Assembly (NCBI GenBank): GCA_965119665.1
Contig: OZ221974.1
Span: 372,001 to 436,000 of the forward strand
Source of the DNA: Dialister sp900541485
GTDB taxonomy: Bacteria > Bacillota > Negativicutes > Veillonellales > Dialisteraceae
Direction of reading: 5' to 3'
Length of the DNA stretch: 64,000 nt
Shown here: positions 8,241 to 16,223 of the stretch, in pieces
How the letters are laid out: every line of letters starts with the position of its first letter
Numbering within the stretch: the stretch's first letter is position 1
Made by a program: the position numbers and the translations under genes
Notes under the pieces: generated by a model
What the model saw: only the letters and a program-made list of their open reading frames with translations
Database searches by the model: none
Told to the model about the DNA's origin: nothing

Positions 8241-9653
8241 TTAACTCTCCCTCTCTAATGTTATCAGCAAATATTTTTTTGTGGCTTTACCCGGATTCGC
8301 AAACTTGCTTCCTCGCAGAAAAGCAATCCAATATACATGGTTTTCGTCGGCTAAAATCGGCCAACCGTCTCTTTTCTCACGCGGAATTTGTAAATCCTGC
8401 ATGACCCGTGTCAACTTTTTAGAACCACCCATTCCTCGGGGAGAAAAAATATCGCCTTCTTTTTTATTTCTCACCACGAGATGTCCGACCTGCTGCGCGT
8501 CAAGAATAAATTGATTTCGGAATATTTGTGCAGGCGGCAGGGTACATTCATCAACCCTCATTATCCAACCATCTTTTGTGGCGGACATACTGTTTATTAT
8601 ATCAGCATTTGATAAATGAGGACATCTGAAATCAACCGAAGACTTTTCTCCGGTCCATTCTGTTCCATAATGTGTATCACCCTTTTGAATATTAACATTT
8701 CCATAAGCAATATTTATCATATTTCCGGAGGAAGACGACATATGACCTGTTTGTCCGTACTCAATCAGATGAATAAACTTCTCTATTCCCTCAAAATCAG
8801 GAATTCTTTGTGAAATACAAAAACAAATTTCCCGTAAAACCCTCCGTTTTAATGACAAACTTAAGGACAAAAATTGTTTTATCGGGAAAGTATATCGTTC
8901 CGCTTCGGCAGTCACATTTTCTTTTATAAATTTTTTTGCTAGCTCTTGTAGAAATAAATCATCTTCTCGTAAAATATCTCCCATTCTCAAAACAGATTTT
9001 TCCACGCCCGGATTATATTGCTTTAGAGCGGGTATCAGTTCCAAGCGAATTTTATTTCGCATCGCATCAGCAATATCATTGGTTTCGTCATGACATGCTT
9101 TATAGGGAAATACTTTTAAAAAGTCCAAGATTTCCTGTTTGGTTACAGTTAAAAACGGGCGTATTAAATCGCCATGCTTTGCTTTCATTCCCGAAAGCCC
9201 CAGTAATCCGCTTCCTTTAATCATGTGATAGAGAATTGTTTCTACCTGGTCATTTCCGTGGTGAGCGATGGCAATTTTATCATATCCGCCCAAACTTCTA
9301 ACCTCTCGGAGTGCTTTATACCTCAATTCTCTCGCGACCGTTTCAACAGATCCTCCATGTTCAACGCTTTTAAGTACATCAATATCTTTCAAAAAGAAAT
9401 CTATGTTTAAATCTCTGCATACGCCTTGAACAAACTCGGCTTCTTCAACTGCTGTATCACGTAAGTGGTGGTTTACACAGCAGCATCCTAAAGTTATTTC
9501 TTCTTTTGGTGCAATTTGATGCAAAGCAAGCAAAAGAGCCAGCGAATCAGGTCCGCCGGACACAGCAACAAGTATTTTTTCTCCGCTTTTCCAAAGTTCG
9601 TTCCGCATTGCATAAGCAGTGACTTTTTCAATAAACAATTCCTGATTTGTCAT
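8241..9653 (-). CDS. tilS: tRNA(Ile)-lysidine synthase
   Basis: A 470-residue enzyme that attaches lysine to C34 of the CAU-anticodon tRNA-Ile, changing its decoding to AUA. The PP-loop ATP site S-G-G-P-D-S lies at residues 32-37, followed by C-C-C-V-N-H-H-L-R, an H-H-G-N-D-Q-V-E-T segment and a C-terminal TilS domain with R-N-K-K-E-G-D-I-F-S-P-R-G-M-G-G-S-K-K-L. The frame continues nine bases upstream to a TTG; the ATG at 9653 is preferred, though its ribosome-binding site is weak and translation may be coupled to the upstream gene, whose stop at 9663 is close by. Confidence 0.95.
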   Translation of the reverse strand: MTNQELFIEKVTAYAMRNELWKSGEKILVAVSGGPDSLALLLALHQIAPKEEITLGCCCVNHHLRDTAVEEAEFVQGVCRDLNIDFFLKDIDVLKSVEHGGSVETVARELRYKALREVRSLGGYDKIAIAHHGNDQVETILYHMIKGSGLLGLSGMKAKHGDLIRPFLTVTKQEILDFLKVFPYKACHDETNDIADAMRNKIRLELIPALKQYNPGVEKSVLRMGDILREDDLFLQELAKKFIKENVTAEAERYTFPIKQFLSLSLSLKRRVLREICFCISQRIPDFEGIEKFIHLIEYGQTGHMSSSSGNMINIAYGNVNIQKGDTHYGTEWTGEKSSVDFRCPHLSNADIINSMSATKDGWIMRVDECTLPPAQIFRNQFILDAQQVGHLVVRNKKEGDIFSPRGMGGSKKLTRVMQDLQIPREKRDGWPILADENHVYWIAFLRGSKFANPGKATKKYLLITLERES

Positions 9654-9662
9654 TTCAATCAA

Positions 9663-10574
9663 CTAATCTTTAGGCATAACAATATCTGCATCAAGCAAAC
9701 CTTCACTTAAATCCCTGTCGCTTACACGAATTTCAGGAATAGCAAAATATTCCATAAGTGCATCTAAAATCACAACTCCGGCAACAATAATATCAGCCCG
9801 TTCCGGCCTCAATCCCGGCAGATGACATCTTTCATCATACGTCATATGACATAGCCGTTCCAAAAGACCTGTTACCGTATCTTGATTCATAATGTATCCT
9901 TGAACCTTTGATGAATCATATATCTCCAGTTCTTGTAGGATTGCTGCCATTGATGTCGCCGTTCCGCCAACAGCTATCCAATTTTTCACGGCATTCGCTT
10001 CATTGATCAAATCTGTACGGCGAAACATATCAAAACAGTATTTTTTTATTTCCCCCAATCCGCGAGGCGAGGTAGAGTCAAACAAATGCGAGCATCGGAC
10101 AGCCCCGAGATGGAAACTGTATCGCATCCCTATATCATTACCGAAGCCAAGGCATATCTCCGTAGATCCTCCGCCAATATCCACAACGGAAGTGATAACA
10201 CCAGAATTTCCGGCGGCTCCCATATAACTATAAAAAGCTTCTTCCCTGCCGGACAAAATCCTGACGGGAATACCCGTTGAGGAATAAATCTCGTCAGCAA
10301 ACTCGGCACCATTAACCGCATCCCGCATGATAGATGTACCATATCCTTTGATATCCGCATATCCGTCAAGCTTTGCCATATCTGAAAATTCTCGGATTGC
10401 TTTCAAAGTTCTTTCTTTTGCCGCCTCTAAAATTTTGCTGCTGTCACTCATTCCCTCACCTAAGCGGGTACTGTTTATTTCTTTTTTGCAAATTATCCAG
10501 TCTTCACTTTCATTTCTTTCCGCCTCAAGCAAACGAACTGAGTTGGTACCTATATCGATAATAGCTCTTTTCAT
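9663..10574 (-). CDS. Ppx/GppA family phosphatase
   Basis: A 303-residue member of the ASKHA-fold exopolyphosphatase/guanosine-pentaphosphatase family, acting on polyphosphate or (p)ppGpp. The N-terminal I-D-I-G-T-N-S-V-R-L-L phosphate motif and the internal V-V-D-I-G-G-G-S-T-E-I-C motif are intact. At about 300 residues it has only the catalytic domains and lacks the C-terminal HD region of E. coli Ppx. The ATG at 10574 is chosen over one five codons upstream because AGGAGG lies five bases before it and the upstream ATG has no such site. It sits just before tilS. The sequence does not separate the two substrate types. Confidence 0.92.
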   Translation of the reverse strand: MKRAIIDIGTNSVRLLEAERNESEDWIICKKEINSTRLGEGMSDSSKILEAAKERTLKAIREFSDMAKLDGYADIKGYGTSIMRDAVNGAEFADEIYSSTGIPVRILSGREEAFYSYMGAAGNSGVITSVVDIGGGSTEICLGFGNDIGMRYSFHLGAVRCSHLFDSTSPRGLGEIKKYCFDMFRRTDLINEANAVKNWIAVGGTATSMAAILQELEIYDSSKVQGYIMNQDTVTGLLERLCHMTYDERCHLPGLRPERADIIVAGVVILDALMEYFAIPEIRVSDRDLSEGLLDADIVMPKD

Positions 10575-10628
10575 ACAATCCTCCTGCATTTCTGCTATTT
10601 ATCACTTCACCATGATTTCTTATATTGC

Positions 10629-10637
10629 ATTTTATCA
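10629..10637 (-). promoter_or_regulatory. Extended -10 element before the ppx/gppA-type gene
   Basis: TGATAAAAT in a TGTGATAAAAT context, about 55 bases before the ATG and just after the terminator of the S1-domain gene. No clear -35 is seen. The same TGTGATAWAAT pattern recurs before several genes here. Confidence 0.4.
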
Positions 10638-10639
10638 CA

Positions 10640-10673
10640 AAATAAAACCGCTTTTCATTAAATGAACAGCGGC
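10640..10673 (-). terminator. Rho-independent terminator after the S1-domain gene
   Basis: Minus-strand arms CCGCT-TTCAT and ATGAA-AGCGG (one mismatch between blocks) around a 3-base loop, then TTTTATTTT. It is 26 bases past the stop at 10699. Confidence 0.85.
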
Positions 10674-10698
10674 CAGCTTTTCCTATGTAATTCAACGG

Positions 10699-11214
10699 CT
10701 AATCAGATCGTTTAGCTCCTCGTCCACCACGTTTGGATTCTACATTCCTTTTTAAATCAAGTAGCCTTTCATCGCTGTCTTTCAAAAAACGGCTAAGCTT
10801 ATCTTCAAAAGAGGTGGTATTTGATTTATTCACACTTCGGAATCCTGTATTTTTAGACGAGTAAAAATGTTTACTGTCCTTTTCCCCAAAAGAATCGTGA
10901 TTATTATCATTTCGCCCGAAATTATTATCGGTATAATGATCCTTCTTAAAATGTTCTCTCTTTTTTCCCTGAAAATCACCGGATGGCACTTGTTTAATTG
11001 ATAAAGCTATTTTTCCCTTATCATCAACAGACAATATTTTAACTTTAACCTTATCGTTAATTTTCAGATAATCATTGACATCACTTACATATTCACTTGC
11101 CACTTCTGAAATATGTACAAGCCCTACTTTTTTATCACCAAGTTCAACAAACACACCAAATTTAGCTAAACCGGTAACCTTCCCCTCAACAATATTTCCG
11201 ACCTCTAAAGCCAT
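10699..11214 (-). CDS. S1 RNA-binding domain protein (YabR/GSP13-like)
   Basis: A 171-residue protein with one S1/OB-fold domain at residues 1-73 (G-N-I-V-E-G-K-V-T-G-L-A-K-F-G-V-F-V-E-L, later V-H-I-S-E-V-A). A long polar, low-complexity tail follows, rich in K, D, N, S, H and F and ending in R-G-G-R-G-A-K-R. The S1 part matches Bacillus YabR/general stress protein 13, which bind RNA or the 30S subunit. In Bacillus yabR also follows divIC, as here, which supports the assignment. The charged tail is longer than in the Bacillus proteins and is probably disordered. It has its own terminator. Confidence 0.88.
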   Translation of the reverse strand: MALEVGNIVEGKVTGLAKFGVFVELGDKKVGLVHISEVASEYVSDVNDYLKINDKVKVKILSVDDKGKIALSIKQVPSGDFQGKKREHFKKDHYTDNNFGRNDNNHDSFGEKDSKHFYSSKNTGFRSVNKSNTTSFEDKLSRFLKDSDERLLDLKRNVESKRGGRGAKRSD

Positions 11215-11356
11215 GTATAAATAAAGCCCTCCCTAAAACTGCAAATATATATACGTCATTATACGAAACTTCCTATTAAAGTGCAATATTCTTTTTTAGG
11301 AAAAAGAATAAATTAAATGCCATAAAGAAGCATGTCTTTTCCGGTTACTGAGTTAT

Positions 11357-11656
11357 TTATTTGACATAAGGAACTTCGTTCTCTTTCACCAAACCTAAAT
11401 CTTCTCTGGCTTTCTTTTCTATCACCTTGGGATCTCTGAGACTATCCGCTTTCTCCTTGAGTTGTTCTTTCTCTTCAAGAAGTCGTTCCCGTTCTTCCAG
11501 CAATTGTGTTTCCTGTCTATGAATTTGATAAATATTGTATAAATTACGGCATAAAATAAGAATAACAATAAGCACAGAAACAGCAAGAGCTCGCCGGAAA
11601 AATGAGTTCTTCCGAAAAATCCGTGTCAATATACCCGCATTCTTACTTTTCCGCAT
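11357..11656 (-). CDS. Septum formation initiator, DivIC/FtsB family
   Basis: A 99-residue bitopic membrane protein: basic N-terminus, one transmembrane helix (about 22-40), then a coiled coil (R-Q-E-T-Q-L-L-E-E-R-E-R-L-L-E-E-K) and a conserved end with K-K-A-R-E-D-L-G-L-V-K. Such proteins link the early and late divisome through FtsL/FtsQ-DivIB. AAGGAG lies five bases before the ATG, which is inside the end of the carboxypeptidase gene (31-base overlap), so translation is probably coupled. Assignment to DivIC rather than FtsL rests on the C-terminal motif and the following yabR-like gene. Confidence 0.88.
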   Translation of the reverse strand: MRKSKNAGILTRIFRKNSFFRRALAVSVLIVILILCRNLYNIYQIHRQETQLLEERERLLEEKEQLKEKADSLRDPKVIEKKAREDLGLVKENEVPYVK

Positions 11657-12630
11657 TTAGGCTCCTTTCCTAACATCTGATTTACAAATTTATAAACCGG
11701 AGGTTCCTCATCAAGCTTTCTTTCATAATCTTCCCATGCCTGTACTGCATTAAAGCCGTAATCAAGCCATTTAGGTACATCTTGCCAACGGTATGGGTCA
11801 TTATAAACAGCCACAATTATAAGTTGTCCGTTTCTTTCTGCCGAAGCCACCAGACAATCTCCTGCTGCTTCTGTCATCCCCGTTTTAATACCATTGACAC
11901 CCGCATATCCGCTATCAAGTAATTCATTTCTGTTTTCTATATTCCGGAAAATACCATTTTTATATTTCATAGAATATTGCTTTTCTTTGACAATTTTTCT
12001 GAACTCCCGGTTTTTCATTGCATACTGTGCAATTTTTACCATGTCATTAGACGTAGTATAGTGGTTTACATCAGTGAGCCCGTTAGGATTTGAAAAGTGA
12101 GAATTAACAGCCCCAATCATTTCAGCCTTCTCATTCATCATTTTTATAAAATTATCATAAGACCCGCCTACGGTCTCTGCCACCGAAACAGCCGCATCAT
12201 TTCCCGAAACCAGCATCATTCCATACAGCAATTCATGAAGAGAAATCGGTATGTCGGGACGTAACCCTATATTTGTTCCGTCTTGTGCCATGGCCCGTTG
12301 AGAAACAACCGCGTTTTCTCCCAGTTTGCTTTCCCCTTCTTCCAATGCAATGATTGCTGTCAGTATTTTAGTCGTACTCGCCGGATAAATTTTTAACGTT
12401 CCTTCTTTTTCTGCAATCAGATCTCCCCTGTTTCCATCCAGCAAAGAGGCTGCAACTCCATGCATTTCAGGTGGTGCCGGAAGAACCGGTGGCTCGGGCG
12501 GTGGCGGAGTAACATATATTAGTATGCCTAAAATAAGTGTAACAAAAAGGCCCGCCCCCAAAATACCGGTAATAAAAAATCTGAAACAACCGCTGCTCTT
12601 TTTTCTTTTGTGGATTACATCCCGTTTCAT
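11626..12630 (-). CDS. D-alanyl-D-alanine carboxypeptidase (PBP5/DacF type)
   Basis: A 334-residue penicillin-binding protein that trims the terminal D-Ala from peptidoglycan stem peptides. A membrane helix at residues 17-42 acts as signal or anchor and is followed by a proline-rich linker. The serine-peptidase S11 motifs are present: S-T-T-K with the nucleophile serine (near residue 82), S-G-N (near 141) and K-T-G (near 248). The C-terminal PBP5 beta domain and amphipathic anchor are absent, so the N-terminal helix is probably the anchor. The ATG at 12630 has only a weak ribosome-binding site. It opens the division/cell-wall series that continues with DivIC. Confidence 0.92.
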   Translation of the reverse strand: MKRDVIHKRKKSSGCFRFFITGILGAGLFVTLILGILIYVTPPPPEPPVLPAPPEMHGVAASLLDGNRGDLIAEKEGTLKIYPASTTKILTAIIALEEGESKLGENAVVSQRAMAQDGTNIGLRPDIPISLHELLYGMMLVSGNDAAVSVAETVGGSYDNFIKMMNEKAEMIGAVNSHFSNPNGLTDVNHYTTSNDMVKIAQYAMKNREFRKIVKEKQYSMKYKNGIFRNIENRNELLDSGYAGVNGIKTGMTEAAGDCLVASAERNGQLIIVAVYNDPYRWQDVPKWLDYGFNAVQAWEDYERKLDEEPPVYKFVNQMLGKEPKCGKVRMRVY

Positions 12631-12800
12631 TTCCGTCTGACTCTACTCTCCGATTCGATATTTTTTCTTGATAAAGCATACAATGTGTGTCTGTTAAAAT
12701 TCTTTTCTTTAGATATAAAGAGTTTTACTCATTTATATTAACATCTTTCCCCTCATTCATGAAATAAATTATTTATTCTTATTACAACTCTTTTATATTC

Positions 12801-12829
12801 TTTTTCGATTTGTATCGATATGCTACAAT
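12801..12829 (+). promoter_or_regulatory. Candidate promoter for the DUF1858 protein gene
   Basis: TTTTTC (12801-12806), 17 bases, TACAAT (12824-12829), with TG one base before the -10 (TGCTACAAT). The rest of the 231-base divergent gap (12631-12861) is AT-rich and shows no other clear element. Confidence 0.4.
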
Positions 12830-12861
12830 AATTATACAAATAAAAGCTAAAGGAGTATATC

Positions 12862-13815
12862 ATGACCATCGATAATCTGACGTTTTCTCTTGAAATAGAT
12901 TTTATTCCCGATATAGAAGACGGCCGGAAAGACTTTGAAAAAAGAATGGAAGATGTAGCAAAAAGGGTAGATGCTTCTTTCCATCTTGATTCAAAGTCAA
13001 GACCTGTTATTGCAGAACTTGCAAAAGAAAATATAGAAAAAGCATTAAACGAGCTGGGGCTTCTTGCTTTCGGTATGTGGCCGTCCTGCATTCTAACCTG
13101 TACCATCGCAACCGCTCTGCCTATCCGTGCAGTAGGCATGTCCGATGGATGGGATGTTTATACCGGTACAAAAACATTTTTTGCTTTTGCCCAATTCCCT
13201 GCCGATGTTATCACTATTATGGTCAAAGCCTGCACTTTCTATTTAGAAAATTCCGATAATCAATCCTTTGATGAATTTATTGCATCAACCGGCTATGAAT
13301 CCTTTCGCGATCATGTTCTAGGAAATACTTTGCCCGGTGGTTTTAATACTACAAACGATGAATATAATTCCTCACAGAATAATTCTGATCTCCCGCCCTT
13401 GTCTGAAGGAGACTTTATTCGTCCCGAACATAATGTCATGCAAATTATAGACGTATATCCGGAAATGGGTGAATTTCTTATGGAGTATGGAATGTCCTGT
13501 GTAGGGTGCTTTGTTTCTTATGACGAAAATCTTTGGCAAGCTTCCCAGGCACATGGCATGGACGTATTTGAAATTCTTGGCGAAATGAATGAATACATTG
13601 CCGATAAGTACAATAAATCTCTTCTTACTAAAGAAACACCTATGGAGGATATATTGACTTTATATCCTCAACTTCTTACTGTTTTCCAACATGCAGGTAT
13701 TCAAATGCCTAAAGAAATAAAAACTCCGATTGGATTATTATGCCAAGAAGCCGGTGTTGATTTTGATAAATTTATGGAGACATGTAATTCACGCCTTCGG
13801 GGTGAAGAAAATTAA
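12862..13815 (+). CDS. DUF1858-domain protein with duplicated redox-type module
   Basis: A 317-residue cytoplasmic protein of unknown function. Residues 1-160 form a domain I do not recognise; it contains a C-I-L-T-C pair (C76, C80). After a polar linker comes a DUF1858 module (about 187-248) with the signature C-V-G-C (C213, C216), known from small proteins next to hybrid-cluster protein and called a redox-disulfide domain. A second DUF1858-like module (256-313) repeats the T-P-M-E-D-I-L-T-L-Y-P pattern but lacks the cysteine pair. AAAGGAG precedes the ATG. It stands alone on the plus strand between divergent dacF-type and convergent ECF genes. A role in metal or redox handling is only an inference. 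Confidence 0.7.
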   Translation: MTIDNLTFSLEIDFIPDIEDGRKDFEKRMEDVAKRVDASFHLDSKSRPVIAELAKENIEKALNELGLLAFGMWPSCILTCTIATALPIRAVGMSDGWDVYTGTKTFFAFAQFPADVITIMVKACTFYLENSDNQSFDEFIASTGYESFRDHVLGNTLPGGFNTTNDEYNSSQNNSDLPPLSEGDFIRPEHNVMQIIDVYPEMGEFLMEYGMSCVGCFVSYDENLWQASQAHGMDVFEILGEMNEYIADKYNKSLLTKETPMEDILTLYPQLLTVFQHAGIQMPKEIKTPIGLLCQEAGVDFDKFMETCNSRLRGEEN

Positions 13816-13824
13816 TTTCAAATA

Positions 13825-13867
13825 ACAAAAAACGGACTATCCCGTTACAGCGATAGTCCGTTTTTTG
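13825..13867. terminator. Bidirectional terminator between convergent genes
   Basis: Arms ACGGACTATC and GATAGTCCGT are perfect complements around a 10-base loop, flanked by A6 and T6, so it can stop transcription from both the DUF1858 gene and the ECF gene. Confidence 0.92.
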
Positions 13868-13871
13868 TTAT

Positions 13872-14555
13872 TTATTTTATTTTCCATCCTGATTTTTTCA
13901 ACATAAGCACAATCGGTGTGATGATAATACCTGATACAATAGCTTCCGGAATACCATTCATTGTCACAATCCCCATCAATAAATAGGCAAATCCCGAAAC
14001 TGACATCTCGTGAGCTTCAGCATAAGGTATGCCGACCAAAATAAAAATGGATCCCAAAAATAAAATCGTATTCGACAAAGATCCCAGAACAGCAGCAAAA
14101 GCGACTTTTAAGAAATCTTTAGCCGGCGTATATTTATATACAAAATAAGCTATTAATCCAACGCTGATTCTTGGAACAATACAAATAAATGCATCATAGA
14201 GAATACTGTATTGAAGAATAAACTGCATCAGAAGACTCGGTCCGCGTAATGTTTGTATAAAAGAAAAGAGTCCAAACAAAAATCCTACAACCATTCCGAC
14301 CTTCGGTCCTGCTACAACAGCACCTATAATCGTCGGAATATGCAAAATGGTCGCATGCATAAAGAGCAGAGGGATAAATCCATATCCGGTAAGACCTAAA
14401 AATATGGTAATACCGGCTAAAAGCCCGGATACTGTCAGCTCCCTGATGGTCATAAATCCCTTCTTTTTGTAATCCGCTGCGGATTTTTCTTTTATATTTC
14501 GTTTTTTCTCAAGTGAAACTTTTTCCTTTTGTTCTTCTCTTACGTTGTTTTCCAT
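13872..14555 (-). CDS. ECF transporter S component, pantothenate (PanT)-like
   Basis: A 227-residue integral membrane protein, the substrate-binding subunit of an energy-coupling-factor vitamin transporter; it needs an EcfA/A'/T module encoded elsewhere. After a 35-residue charged N-terminus come about six membrane segments. The G-Y-G-F-I-P-L...A-T-I-L-H-I-P-T-I-I-G-A-V-V-A-G-P-K-V-G pattern resembles PanT-type S components, and P-R-I-S-V-G-L fits the same group. Other vitamins such as folate or hydroxymethylpyrimidine are possible. GGAGG precedes the ATG, and a strong promoter with a 110-base leader lies upstream, suggesting regulation by the transported vitamin or another signal. Confidence 0.8.
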   Translation of the reverse strand: MENNVREEQKEKVSLEKKRNIKEKSAADYKKKGFMTIRELTVSGLLAGITIFLGLTGYGFIPLLFMHATILHIPTIIGAVVAGPKVGMVVGFLFGLFSFIQTLRGPSLLMQFILQYSILYDAFICIVPRISVGLIAYFVYKYTPAKDFLKVAFAAVLGSLSNTILFLGSIFILVGIPYAEAHEMSVSGFAYLLMGIVTMNGIPEAIVSGIIITPIVLMLKKSGWKIK

Positions 14556-14664
14556 AATGAACCTCCGTTCTCATTCCATAAGGATACAAGGCGAATCAGA
14601 CAATATTAACAAAAGTCCGGTTCATACTGATACCGGCTGTAACAGATAAAAACCTGCCAATCAC
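14556..14664 (-). promoter_or_regulatory. Long leader of the ECF S-component gene, candidate cis-regulatory RNA
   Basis: About 108 bases separate the predicted transcription start from the ATG. A hairpin with arms CCGGT and ACCGG and a 10-base loop lies at about 14622-14641. There is no terminator T-run inside, so control of translation would be more likely than attenuation. I do not recognise TPP, FMN, cobalamin, THF or preQ1 consensus sequences. S-component genes are commonly riboswitch-controlled, hence the interest. Confidence 0.35.
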
Positions 14665-14669
14665 ATTGT

Positions 14670-14697
14670 ATTATAACTTACTTAATATGTCTGTCAA
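14670..14697 (-). promoter_or_regulatory. Consensus promoter for the ECF S-component gene
   Basis: Perfect TTGACA (14692-14697) and perfect TATAAT (14670-14675) with a 16-base spacer, lying just beyond the helicase terminator. Confidence 0.85.
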
Positions 14698-14729
14698 TCT
14701 TTTTTATTTGCAAATATATGCTGACAATA

Positions 14730-14768
14730 AAAAATACAGGTGTGCAAATTTTTCCCCCCTGTATTTTG
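14730..14768 (-). terminator. Rho-independent terminator after the DEAD-box helicase
   Basis: Minus-strand arms AAAATACAGG and CCTGTATTTT with an 17-base loop, followed by T residues; 16 bases after the stop at 14784. Confidence 0.8.
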
Positions 14769-14783
14769 TAATAAAAAAATTAA

Positions 14784-16055
14784 TTATTTTCTCTTCCCTG
14801 AACTTTCTTTCGCTCTCTTTCTTTTTTGACGCATGTTAATTCCTTTATGTCCGAGTGCTTTATGTTCTTTCTTCTTCGTCGGTTTATACATGCCCGGGAC
14901 AACAACTTTCTTGTTCGGTTTTTTGTTTTTAATATGGCGAATATTTCCTTTTTCATCATATTTTGTGATAGTTTCACGAATTGATTTTTCAAGCCGCCTC
15001 AAAAGCGAACCGTCTTCAGGTGTCGCATAAGTGATAGAAATACCATTTGTACCGGCTCGCCCTGTTCTCCCTATACGATGTATATAATATTCTAGATTCC
15101 GGGGAATATCATAGTTAAAAACATGGGTGACACCCTCTACATCGATTCCGCGGGCTGCAATATCAGAAGCTACCAGAATCTGGATTTTTGCTTTTGCAAA
15201 TTCTCTGATTACCTGATTTCTCTGCCCCTGCGTCATATCTCCATGAATTTCATCGACAACAAAATCTGTATTCACTTGTAATTTCCCGGCTAATTCATGA
15301 GCTCCTTCACGGGTATTACAAAATACAAGCGCCATATAAGGATTGATACTATTGAGATGTTGAATGAGCAGTGCAAGTTTTCTCGTCTTCGTCGTTTCAT
15401 ATACCCGTTGCTCGACAGTAGACGCTACTGCTTTTTCCGATACATCAATTGTAAATGCCGATTTCATATATTTATGAGATAATTTCTTGGCCTCTTCTGT
15501 CATGGTTGCACTAAATAAAAGGACCTGTCTCTTTTGAGGCATAGCATCAATTAACGCATCAATATCTTCTCTAAATCCGGCAGCCAACATTTGGTCTGCC
15601 TCATCAAGCACCACTACCCCGGCATTAGATATATCAAGAGTACGACGCTTTAAATGGTCCAATAAACGGCCGGGGGTACCTATCACGATATGAGGGTCCC
15701 GTTTTAACTTTTGTATCTGATTTTCAATCGTACGTCCCCCGATCACATCCGTCACGTCGATATTCATATCTTTTGCAAATGTCCCTGCCACTTGAAACAC
15801 CTGCTTCGCCAATTCTCTCGTCGGCGTCATGATAAGAACCTGGGTATTTTCCGTATCTGTACGAACCCTCTGCATAACAGGCAACAGGTAAGCCAGGGTT
15901 TTTCCTGTCCCTGTTTCCGAGCGCCCCACAATATCTCTTCCTTTAAAAATTGCAGGAATGGCCGCCCGCTGAATCTCTGTCGGTGTTTTTATTCCATTCT
16001 TATAAAGAAGTCTTGCTAATGTATCTGTTATGCCCAGTTGCATAAATTCGTTCAT
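14784..16055 (-). CDS. DEAD-box ATP-dependent RNA helicase
   Basis: A 423-residue RNA helicase for ribosome assembly, RNA decay or cold adaptation. All family motifs are visible: Q motif P-T-E-I-Q-R-A-A-I-P, Walker A S-E-T-G-T-G-K-T (about 45-52), P-T-R-E-L-A, V-L-D-E-A-D-Q-M-L, S-A-T, and the C-terminal H-R-I-G-R-T-G-R-A-G. The tail is short and very basic (K-N-K-K-P-N-K-K and R-Q-K-R-K-R-A-K), typical of nonspecific RNA binding in RhlE/CshB-like proteins. TAGGAGG precedes the ATG. It is monocistronic. Confidence 0.95.
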   Translation of the reverse strand: MNEFMQLGITDTLARLLYKNGIKTPTEIQRAAIPAIFKGRDIVGRSETGTGKTLAYLLPVMQRVRTDTENTQVLIMTPTRELAKQVFQVAGTFAKDMNIDVTDVIGGRTIENQIQKLKRDPHIVIGTPGRLLDHLKRRTLDISNAGVVVLDEADQMLAAGFREDIDALIDAMPQKRQVLLFSATMTEEAKKLSHKYMKSAFTIDVSEKAVASTVEQRVYETTKTRKLALLIQHLNSINPYMALVFCNTREGAHELAGKLQVNTDFVVDEIHGDMTQGQRNQVIREFAKAKIQILVASDIAARGIDVEGVTHVFNYDIPRNLEYYIHRIGRTGRAGTNGISITYATPEDGSLLRRLEKSIRETITKYDEKGNIRHIKNKKPNKKVVVPGMYKPTKKKEHKALGHKGINMRQKRKRAKESSGKRK

Positions 16056-16090
16056 GATTCCTCCTACAAGCAGTAATTATCATTTTTTTC

Positions 16091-16099
16091 ATTATATCA
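16091..16099 (-). promoter_or_regulatory. Extended -10 element before the helicase gene
   Basis: TGATATAAT within TGTGATATAAT, about 36 bases before the ATG; no convincing -35 is seen. Confidence 0.45.
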
Positions 16100-16144
16100 C
16101 AAAGCTTTTTTCTGACTGCATAAGTGATTTTTCCATTTCCATAC

Positions 16145-16181
16145 CAAAAAAGCTGACTCCGTTGAAATAACGGAATCAGCC
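16145..16181 (-). terminator. Rho-independent terminator after the ynbB-type gene
   Basis: Minus-strand arms GGCTGATTCCGTT and AACGGAGTCAGC (one mismatch) around a short loop followed by T6. It ends the miaB-to-ynbB unit. Confidence 0.9.
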
Positions 16182-16223
16182 CTGTAAAGCTCCTTACAAA
16201 AGATATGCAATCATGGTATTTAA

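Noticed and set aside
14556..14664. Known riboswitch (TPP, FMN, cobalamin, THF, preQ1) in the ECF leader
   Set aside because: None of their conserved core sequences is present.
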